Source: Anaeramoeba ignava
Taxonomy: Eukaryota > Metamonada > Anaeramoebidae
Assembly (NCBI GenBank): GCA_028826165.1
Contig: JAPDFW010000049.1
Location: forward strand, 20,001 to 48,942
DNA length: 28,942 bases
Direction of reading: 5' to 3'
Each line of letters begins with the position of its first letter. The stretch's first letter is position 1. Position numbers and translations under genes: made by a program. This document shows, piece by piece, positions 19,013-28,942 of the stretch. Under the pieces are notes generated by a model. It did not search any database. It was not told the origin of the DNA and saw only the letters and a list, made by a program, of their open reading frames with translations.

Positions 19013-19050
19013 GATATCCGCGAACCAAGAGGGATTCCATCCCAACCTCT
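19013..19050 (-). repeat. Right TIR of Harbinger copy 2
   Basis: Identical to the right end of the other copy; followed by AAT and in-phase satellite. Confidence 0.92.
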
Positions 19051-19729
19051 AATAATTTAATAAATAATTTAATAAATAATTTAATAAATAATTTAATTAA
19101 TAATTTAATTAATAATTTAATAAATAATTTAATAAATAATTTAATTAATAATTTAATTAATAATTTAATTAATAATTTAATTAATAATTTAATAAATAAT
19201 TTAATAAATAATTTAATAAATAATTTAATAAATAATTTAATAAATAATTTAATAAATAATTTAATAAATAATTTAATTAATAATTTAATTAATAATTTAA
19301 TTAATAATTTAATTAATAATTTAATTAATAATTTAATAAATAATTTAATTAATAATTTAATTAATAATTTAATTAATAATTTAATTAATAATTTAATAAA
19401 TAATTTAATAAATAATTTAATAAATAAATTAATTAATAATTTAATAAATAATTTAATAAATAATTTAATAAATAATTTAATTAATAATTTAATAAATAAT
19501 TTAATAAATAATTTAATAAATAATTTAATAAATAATTTAATAAATAATTTAATAAATAATTTAATAAATAATTTAATAAATAATTTAATTAATAATTTAA
19601 ATAATTTAATTAATAATTTAATAAATAATTTAATAAATAATTTAATAAATAATTTAATTAATAATTTAATAAATAAATTAATTAATAATTTAATAAATAA
19701 TTTAATTAATAATTTAATTAATAATTTAA
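19051..19729. repeat. 12-bp two-state satellite, segment 3
   Basis: Continuation of the AATTTAATWAAT array with a few short slips (about 19,425, 19,600, 19,670). It ends at AATTTAAAAAATTGATTC, where complex AT sequence of the right arm begins. Confidence 0.95.
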
Positions 19730-22692
19730 AAAATTGATTCTAAATGTTATTTTCAATAATTTCAAGATTGAATTCTTATATCATTATCCAAAAAAAGCTT
19801 GAAAAAGAAAACAAGAATTAAAATGTAAATTATGAATTCGTAAAGAATAATCAGGATGAAAAAGGAAAAAGAAAACTGTAAATATATTGGATCAGAAAAC
19901 AAAAATCTTAATTAAAAAAACAAACTGAAAAAATAAAAAGAACATCATATATAATACTAATGAATTTAAATCAAAAATTCAAAAAACAAAATGGAAATTA
20001 TTCAAATCAAATTGGAAAAAGAAAAAGAATTAAAATGAAACATTTTTTGAAGATAAATTTTTTCTGTTGAAAATATACTAAAACAATATTAAAATTATTG
20101 GGTTTTGTTTTTAAAGAAGTTTTGATAAGAAATTTCATCTATTCTTTATTTTATTCATCAATTTATTATCAAAAATCAAATGTGGTTAAATTTGTTGGAT
20201 AGAAAAAAAAACAATTTTTAAATTGAACCTTTTTTCTTTATATTTATGAAATAAATCAATGAAATCATCAATAAAGAATAAGAATTACATAAATTTATTT
20301 AAAAATGGATTTTCAAATAAATTTAATATAATTAATTAATTATTATTTGATTATAAATAAAACAAATTATCTTCAAATTTTTTCCTTTTTTTAATAATTT
20401 GAAATAAGAAAATGTAAAAAAAAATATTTTAAAAAGATAAGAATTGGTTTATATTTTGATTAAAATGATTGTATTTGTGAATATTTATTAACTTAAGATT
20501 TAATGAAAATGATTTTAATTTTTTTATTTCCAAATATAAATAAATTTTAATTTAAATAAATCAAAAAGAAAATGAACTAATTTTTTGGAAGAATTTTCAA
20601 TAATTTCAAATAATATTATATTTAGAAATATTAATTAAAACATTGATTTATAAAAGAATATTTGTTTGATTCTTTGTTTTATAATTGAAATTAAATTAAA
20701 AAATGAAAAAAAATAATTTGCAATTTTCATTCCAATTTTCATTTTGATTTTTATTAAAATTATAAAAAGAATTTGGAAATAAAATCATTTATAAAATAAC
20801 AATAATTTAAAAAGAAATAAAGAGTTAAAAAACTTTCCAAAATTAATTAAATATTTTATATAAAAAAAACTTAAAGAAAAAAATAATTCAATAACTTTTT
20901 TAATTTTAAAGGATGAGTTCACTCTAAATCAATAAAAAAATTTCAATTTTCTTAAAATTATCTGAATATAATTTTTAATGCAAAATACTTATTCAATTTA
21001 ATTCAAAAATATGGATATTTGGTTTATTATAATAAAAATAATTAATATTAATTTTATTGTTTATTCTGAATAATAAATATTTGATAATATAATTAAATTG
21101 ATTCTTTAAATTATAAATTGTTAATGTTTATTTATTTAGATTTTAGTTTTAATGATTTCAATTTTAATATTTAAATTATCAATAATATTCATTTTCAATA
21201 AATATTAAATTAATTTGATTACTTTATTTCCATTATTTTAAATAATTTTAAATTATAATATATTTATAAATTTTAATTAAAATACTCTCTTAAAAAGAAT
21301 ATTTGTTTAATTTATTAATTTTAAATTAAAAATTATTTTAAAAACATTTAAATTAATTTTTCATTTTCATTTTATTTTTGATTCTTAATTTAAATTATAA
21401 ACAAAATTTGAAATTCAAATAATTTATAAAATAATAAGAATTCATAATAAAATGAGAAATTGAAAAAGTTTAGAAAATTAAATTAAAAAATTTTTTAAAA
21501 GAAACAAGAAAAAAAATGAAATTTTCTTTTTCCAATCAAAAAAAAAATAAATTAATTTTTTACAATTATTAATAAATAAAAAGTTGAGAACTGATTTTGG
21601 AATTTGAGATATTTTTATTTATTTGCAATTGTTTCAAACCAAGGAATTGTAAAAAAAAGCATTTTAGAAAACGAGAAAAAAACCAAAAAAAAAAAGAAAA
21701 AAAAGAAAAAGAAAAAATAAATTATTCCTTTAATATTTTATTTATAAGAAAATTGATTATGAATTCAAAAATATCTCTTAGATCTTTTTTTATTCATTAA
21801 TTAGATATAAATGATTAAAAAAAAGTGATAGGTTTATTTCACTAAAATTCCACAAAATTAGAAAAAAAAATAATTCAGTTTTCTTCAAATTCAAATTGAG
21901 TTAAGTTTCTCTCAATTCTAAACTTTAAATATAAATTTAAAGAATTCATAGACAATAAATCTAATCTTGAATTAAGTTTAAAACCTTTTTAAAATATGAA
22001 TAATTCTCAGAGAGTGAAAGAAAATCTAATTTGAAAAAAACCAAATTGAAAACTGGAGATTCAAAATTATTTTTATTTTTGAATTAAGATCATTAAATAA
22101 AAGAAATTTATTAATTAAATAATCATTCAAATGTATTGAAAAAAATCGTTATTTTTATTATCAAAAATTTGGGCAATTTCAGACTTTAGACAATTTCAGA
22201 TAAATTGAGATTGACCTCATATTTTTGATTTAAATCATTAAATTTAAGAAAATTATAATTATTTAAAAATAACCCTTTTTACCAAATTCATTAATCTGTG
22301 ATAAAATATTTTTTCATAAAAACAAAAGGAAAATTTAATTGAAAATTTGTGATATCAAAAAAAAATCAATTTTGATTTTAAATAAAATAAATAATTTATT
22401 TGAAATAAAACATCTCAATTTTGATTTAATCCAAAAAAGATTCCTCTTGACCTATTCATTTTTACTTATTGTGGATATTTGAAAAAAAAGTTGGCTATTT
22501 TTTATTATTATTCTGGATTTATAAAAAAAGTAAAATTAAAAATTGTGCAGTAAAATGTTTTTAAATTAAAAAATAAAGAAGATTTTGAAATTGAATAAAA
22601 AGTTAAACATATTGAAAAAAATTGATATTTCATTTAAGATGAAAAATAGACAATAGTAGGCAGTAGATCAAAATAGGCAAAATTCCTATTTC
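19730..22692 (-). repeat. Right arm of the large diverged inverted repeat
   Basis: An A-rich stretch without supportable genes whose reverse complement is collinear with the left arm. 22657-22677 is the exact inverse of 6042-6062, and similarity continues for about 17 further bases. 20941-21000 is the inverse of 8251-8310 with six mismatches. Within this arm is a diverged direct duplication of about 640 bp: 20601-20670 resembles 21241-21310, sharing AAAGAATATTTGTTTRAT. This partly explains why arm lengths differ. An open frame at 21597-21800 is Lys/Phe-rich and begins without a reliable ATG, so it is not called. Confidence 0.6.
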
Positions 22693-25600
22693 CAAATTCA
22701 ATTTGAAAAAAAAAATCAAAATAATAAAAATAATTTATCAAAAAAATTAAATTTAATTAATTAATAAGAAAGAAAGAAAGAAATTGAAAATATTCAATCT
22801 AATCAATAAAAAAAATATGATAAATAATATTTTAAATAAGATTAAAGAAATAATACAAAAAAAAAAGTAATTCTTTAAATTAAATTAAATTTAAAATTAA
22901 ATTAAAATTATTCAAATAAAAATAATAAATGAATAATTTATAAATAAAAGTGTTAATTATTCTTATTTAAAAATTTATAATAAAAAATAATAAATAAATA
23001 ATTTATAACAAGAAATATCAAAATTTTTCTTATTTTATAAAATTAGGAAATAGATATAAATTTAAAAGAAAGAAAAATCAAATTAAATATAGAAATTCAA
23101 AAATATTAAATTAAAAATTAATTAAAACAAGATATTACAAATTTTAAATTTATATAAATTAATTATCAGAAAATCATTTCTTAATATATTTGAAATTATT
23201 AATAATATTATCAATTTTCATCTATTAGGAATTATTCAAAAATAAAAATAAAAATAATATATTAACTCTTTTTGAAATTTTAAAAATGAAAGGAATAAAA
23301 TATCAAATAAAAATATTCAAAATTTATTTAAAAATATTAAAAAGAAAGAAAAATTGAAATAATAAAAATGAATTAAATTCACAAAAATAAATCAATTCTA
23401 AATTTAAAATATAATTTATTTATTAATATTAATGAATTAAATAGAATAAATAAACTCAAAAATTAGAAATAAATTTAAAAATATATTTTAAAATAAAAAG
23501 AATAACAATTTCCATAATACAAGAAATAAATTTGAGAAAAAGAATGTATTTTGAAAAATTATTATTAATTTAAGAAATAAATCAAAAGAGAATAAAAATA
23601 TTTATCAAATAATATATATATAAGTAAATATACTCAATAAATTAACAATTATAATAAAAATATTAATATAAATTAAAATAGAAGAATTAAATGTTATTAG
23701 AGAATATATGAAATATATAAATCAATATCAAATTATGAATAAAATAAATTAAATAATTGAATAAAAATTAGGAAAGGAAATAAAAAATATAATAAGATGA
23801 GGATATTTTAATCAAAAATAAATAAAATTGAAAAACATTTGTGATTTAATACTCAAATCATATTTTAATATTCAAAATAATGTAATAAGAAATATAAATC
23901 ATTTTTGAAAATCAAAAATTAAATTAAAAATAAAAATTATCTCAAAAATAAAAATAAATATTAATCAAGAAGAAAAGAAAAAAAAAAAAAGAAATATTAT
24001 CAATCAATAAAATAATAATTTCAAGATATAATAATGAGAAGAATTGAGAAATCAAAAAAAAAATTTAAATCAGAAATCAATTCTCAATATTTCAATAATT
24101 AGAAATATAAAAAGATAATAAATTTAAGAAAAGAAAATTTATATAAATAAATATAAATAGATAAAAATTAAGATTGGAATTAATTTAACATAATTTAATT
24201 CAAAAAAAAATATTGATAAAAATATTTTGAGGAATAATAAATAGATAATAAAAATAGATAAATAAATTAATGAATTGAAAAGAAAAGAAAAAGAAAAGGA
24301 AAAGATATTATATTTAATAATAAATAAAAAATAATTTAAATAACTTATTGATGAAATTAAAATACAAGTTAAAGAATCAATATTTAAATAAAATAAAAAT
24401 AAAATAAAATAGAAAATAAAAATAATAATCATACAATTTGATATTAAATAAATTAAATAAATAATTCTTATAATAAATTAATAAAAATAATTTAAAATTC
24501 AAGAAATAGTTCAATTTATGAATATAATAAGATAAAAATTTATCAAAAATTATTATATTTATATTATATTATATTGAAAAAGAAAATTCAAAAAATATTA
24601 TTATTATCAATTTATTAAATAAATAAACAAGAATAATGAAAAGAATAAATAAAGAATATGAACCAAAAGTAATAAATTAAATGTTTTCAAGAAGAATTAT
24701 GTTTATCTATAAACAATTTATTAATAAGAATATTTATTATTATTATTTTGAAAAATATTTGAATAAATTAAATTATTATGAGAATATATCTTGTATAAAT
24801 AAATTGATTTAGAAAAATAATGAATATAAGAATAGAAATTTTAAAGTTAAAAATAAATTAATATAAATAAAATAACCTTTATATAATAAATATAAATATT
24901 CAAAAATATTTTGGATATAATTAATTAGAAAATTAATTATAAAAATTATTATCAAATTTCATCATCAATTATTATTATTATTATTTAAAACTTCTTAAAT
25001 AAATATTATAAAAGGTAAATAAATAGGAATAAATCAGAAAAAGAAATATTATTTATCCCTTTTTAATATTTAGAATGATTAATCATTTTATTATTGAAGA
25101 GATAAAATTTATTATTGATTATATGATTATATTGATATAAAAATTTTCATATATAGAAATTGTATTTAAAGTTCAAATAATATTAACAATTCTTGAAAAT
25201 TATGAATTAAAATCAAATAAAAATAAAAATAAAAATAAAAATAAAAAGGAAATATTAAATATCTTGAAATTATTCTTAATTCAAAAAATAAATATATTGA
25301 AAATAATATTCAGAAAAATTCAAAGAAAAAAAAAACAATTTTTTAATTAAGTAATTAATTAAGGTTTATAATCAATTTAAATAATATTTCAAATCATTTA
25401 TAAAATAATTATTTATAAAATAACAATTCTTATATAATTATATTATGTAACAAAAACCCTAATATTATTATTATTATTAAAAAGAAATAATATCAAATAA
25501 TAAATTTAATTGTTAATAAACATATTAAATCGATTTTATATAAAAATTAATTTATATTCATATATTTTGACTTTTGAATGAAATAAACATTTCTAATTTC

Positions 25601-28600
25601 ATAATTCAAATAAATATAAGAAGATAGAAAATAATAGAAAAAAATTAAAATAAAATTAGAAAATCTTAATTCAAGAAATTATATTCAATCTTTATAAATA
25701 AGATAGAAATAAGGAATACAAAATATTTCAAAATAATTCAAAGAATATTTATTTTTTAGAAAGATAAAAAGAAATTAGAATGAATCAAGGATAGAAAAAA
25801 AAATAATTTATTTAGAAATAATTAAATTATAAACCAAAAAAAAAATCAAAGAATAAAAAAATATCTAAAATATCAATAAAAAAAATATTATTCTTCTAAA
25901 ATTAATAATTTTCATAAATGGAATCAATAAATATACTTATTAAATGAAAAATAATAATATGAAATATATCTATATTATTTAAAGAAAAAGAAATATTAAA
26001 TTATTTTCTTTATTTGTAAATATTAAATTTATCAAGAAATAAGAAATAAATGAATAAAAATCAATTCATTCAATTAAATAAATAAACAAAAAAAAAACTA
26101 ATAAAAGAAATTAACAGAAGGTAAATATATGAAAAAATAAACAATAAAATATATTCAGAAGATATTTGAAATTATATCATAATTTATAGTTAATGGGAAA
26201 TAGAATATAATATAAGAAAGATGAATAGAAAATGAGAAATAATGAAGAAAATCAAATTAAAAATCAAATTCAATAATGAGAATAAAATTAATAAGATAAA
26301 TAATAAGGATAATTCTGGAAATAAAAACAAATTCAAAAATAAAAATAAATTCAAAGAAGAAAGAAAGATTCAAAGAAAATAAATTATAACAAAGAAAATA
26401 AATCTAAGAAAGGATACAAAGAATATTTGGAAATATTAATTAACAAAGATATCAGAATTAGAGTTAGAATCAAAATAATGAAAAGAATAATCAGAATATT
26501 ATACAGATTATTTGATAGATTATTCTTAATTGAAAGATTAAATAGAATATGATTATAAAAATTAATTTAAAAATGAATTATTCCATTTTCCTTTATTTTC
26601 TTTTATCAAAATTACTCAAAAACATAAAAAAAAACATGTAGAAATCTCACTTATGATTTTCTTAATAAAATCAAAAATCAAAATCTTATTTGATATTTCC
26701 CCAATTTCAAATTAAATTAAATTAAATTAAATTAAATTTAGATTATTTTTTTTTCAAATGAACTAAATAAATATTATTTTATTTGGGAAATTTGTTTTTG
26801 TTTTTATTCAAAAGAAAAATCACAAAAAAAATGTTTATTTTTACATACTATTTTTTTTTCAAAATAAAATAAAAACAAATTTTCATTCAATAAATAATTC
26901 ATTTTTTTCAAAAAGAGAAAAAAAGAAAAGGAAAAAAAAGTAAATTTTGATTTTGATTTATTTTTACTTCCTATTATAAATAATTTAATATTATTCAATT
27001 CAAAATAAAAATTGATTATTTTTGATATTTATTATTTAAATAAAATAATTTTAATTTAATTTTTAAGAGGAAAGGATAAAATTATTTTCAAATTATTTGA
27101 ATTTGTAAAAATAAAAATTAATCTAATTAATCTAATCTAATTAAATTCAAAAAAAAAGTTGTTTATTAAATTGAAATGATTTTGAAATAATTTAGATTTT
27201 TGTTTTGATTTTTTTAAAAAGAATTGTTATTTCATTTTAATTTTAAAAATAAATTAATTTTTGGGTTTTGAAATAAAAATATTATTCCTCATTTTAATTT
27301 TATTTTTAATTTAGAAAATAATAATTTGTTATTTTGATATTATTTTTTAATTAAATTATATTTCCAAAAGAAAAATAATGTTTATTTATTATTTATTATT
27401 GTATTTTATTTTATTTTTCAAAATATGAACATGAAAAATAATATTTATGTAAAAAGAAAAAGAATCACTTTTGAAGTTATTTCACCTTGTAAAAGAAATT
27501 TATTCTTTTCAATGTTCAGATTTATTGATTTATTAAATAAAAATTTCCTCAAAAATAAAAATGAAAAATTTATATTGTTTTATTTGAAATAGATTATTGA
27601 TAAATCTTTTCTTTTAATTATTTAAATTAAAAATCAACTGGAGAAAAATTAATCAATCAAAAATTGAACTTAAATTTTTATTTGGGAATTTTGATTAAAA
27701 AATGGGATTAAAACTTTGAGAAAAAAATGAAAAAAAAATAAAAGAATTATTAGGGAAATTATTTATTGTTAATTTCAAAAATAAGAGAATAATTCTCTTC
27801 TTTTCAAAATTCTGGATAATTTTTATGTATTCAATTTTATTCAATTTTATTTTATTTGTTCATGTTAAAATCTCTCTTCAAAATAATAATAATGATAATA
27901 TAATCTATTTTCTTTACAAATCTAAAAAAGAATAAAGAAGATATATCAATAAATCAAGAATTAGAAAAGGAAGTAAAACAATTAACAGATAATCTTATAA
28001 ATGAAAGGAATCATAAAAATAATAATTCAATTTCCCAATACTTATTGAAAATTACAAAAAAAAATTATCATACATTCCAAAATCTTTTGTAGATGATTTA
28101 TTGAATTTTTATTTATTCTCAAAATTGATACATAATTTATCTCTCTCAATTATTCAAAATTTTTAAAAAGTTTTTTTTTTAATTGATTAGTTAATTATTC
28201 AGAATTAAAGTAAAATTTACTCTTTATAATTGATGAAATTAATGAACCTCATTTTTTATAAGAATAATTAACAGAAATTTTAAAAAAAAATGAATTAAAG
28301 TAAATTATCAAAGTATGAGATGAGGGAAATTAATTGATTAATAAAAATAAAAATATTTTTCTTTTCAAATTAATGGAAGAAAAAGTGGAAGATTGGAAGT
28401 TGAAATATCTTAAATATAAATAATAAATTTTGATAAAAATTCTTCCAGAATCAAATATTTAAGTGAATAATTAACAAAATAAATATATTTTCATATTTGA
28501 AAGTTTCATTGAAGATGATAATTTTTATGAATTTTTGGAGAATAATAATAATAATAACAATAATGAATAAAAAGAAATCAAGATAATATTCAAAATGAAA

Positions 28601-28942
28601 AATAAATGATAATCAAAAAGAGAAAAATGAAGAAAAGTAAGTTCTCAAAACCAAAATAATAAGTAACATTAATCAAATAATCTGAAAAATTGTTATTTCT
28701 TTATTTTATTTCTTTATTTTTCTTAAGTAATATTCATCATAAATCTATTGATTTATTGATTGATTATTTGTTGATAAAATAGAATAAAATTCTTGATGAA
28801 AAGGGATATTCTTCATTTCATAATTTTTCTGTTTCCCTTTAATTTTGAAGTATGATTTAAATGATTCCCAAAAATAATGAGAATATGAATAATTAAAATG
28901 TTTGAATCAAATTTTACATTTTAATTCTTTTTATTTTATGTT
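22693..28942. other. Gene-free A-rich region with minor simple repeats
   Basis: About 6.2 kb of A-dominated sequence with no recognisable coding exon, RNA gene or transposon end. Small repeats include (AAAAAT)n at about 25,217-25,247, ATT triplets near 25,463-25,480 and (AAATT)n at about 26,709-26,740. Open frames at 24139-24432 and 26804-26998 (minus) are Ile/Leu/Phe/Ser translations of A-rich DNA without domains. The bias toward A on the plus strand weakens after about 26,540, where T-runs become common. Confidence 0.4.

Larger units (their letters stand above)
17981..19050 (-). mobile_element. PIF/Harbinger non-autonomous element, copy 2 (1070 bp)
   Basis: Same structure as the copy 2077 bp upstream, with identical TIRs (17981-18018 and 19013-19050). 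The only differences found are two single-base homopolymer gains (A8 to A9 near 18,140 and A6 to A7 near 18,530), which fully account for the 2-bp length difference. It too is flanked by AAT on both sides, and its removal with one AAT joins AATTTAATTAAT to AATTTAATAAAT in phase. Flanking satellite order differs from copy 1, so this may be a second insertion or a satellite-borne segmental duplication. Confidence 0.9.

Noticed and set aside
24139-24432. 97-codon minus-strand hydrophobic open frame, membrane-protein-like
   Set aside because: Ile/Leu/Phe/Tyr/Ser content follows from A-rich DNA; no motif, and neighbouring frames look the same.
25447-25462. ACAAAAACCCTAATATT, resembling a plant-type telomere repeat
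   Set aside because: Only one CCCTAA unit is present, with no tandem repetition.

Overview
The window is extremely AT-rich eukaryotic nuclear-type DNA: long homopolymers, many simple repeats and satellites, very low gene density, Lys/Glu/Asn/Gln/Ser/Asp-rich low-complexity protein tails, apparent splice signals and class II eukaryotic transposons. The style (MULE-type transposase with K-E-N-Q tracts, an ankyrin exon, a compact ACTAAT-TT-CAG type acceptor) would fit an AT-rich protist, perhaps an anaerobic amoeba/metamonad such as Anaeramoeba. That assignment is inference only; AT-rich amoebae and gut fungi are alternatives. No bacterial operon structure, rRNA, tRNA or CRISPR array is visible.

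Layout. 1-71 may hold the 3' end of a gene. 709-2014 is a tandem array with a ~148 bp period, and 2914-4085 a 565 bp tandem duplication. 5199-5294 (minus) is an isolated 32-codon ankyrin-repeat exon with a GTAAGT donor, followed by several microsatellites up to 6024. From 6025 to about 22,690 lies what looks like one large structured locus: a left arm (about 6025-9660) and a right arm (about 19,730-22,690) that are diverged inverted copies of each other. They share a perfect 21-nt match close to their outer ends (6042-6062 / 22657-22677) and a 60-nt gap-free stretch with 54 matches (8251-8310 / 20941-21000). Between the arms sit two divergently transcribed genes: a FLYWCH-like plus MULE transposase (10896-12410, minus), and an AT-hook + HTH + Cys-cluster + RNase H-like DDE-type protein (13036-14889, plus).

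Downstream of the second gene, a 12-bp two-state satellite (AATTTAATAAAT / AATTTAATTAAT) runs from 15461 to 19729. It is interrupted by two nearly identical 1.07-kb PIF/Harbinger elements (15904-16971 and 17981-19050). These have 38-bp terminal inverted repeats, 3-bp AAT target duplications and a decayed, internally deleted transposase. 22693-28942 is A-rich DNA in which no gene could be supported.

Interpretation. The arms, the internal MULE gene and its divergent partner together could be a giant, old Mutator-like element with multi-kilobase inverted repeats, later hit by satellite expansion and by Harbinger insertions. This is a hypothesis from by-eye alignment. The MULE gene's acidic/SR-like C-terminal tail (10340-10895) is out of frame with the catalytic part, probably because of slippage in its K/E/N/Q-coding microsatellite.
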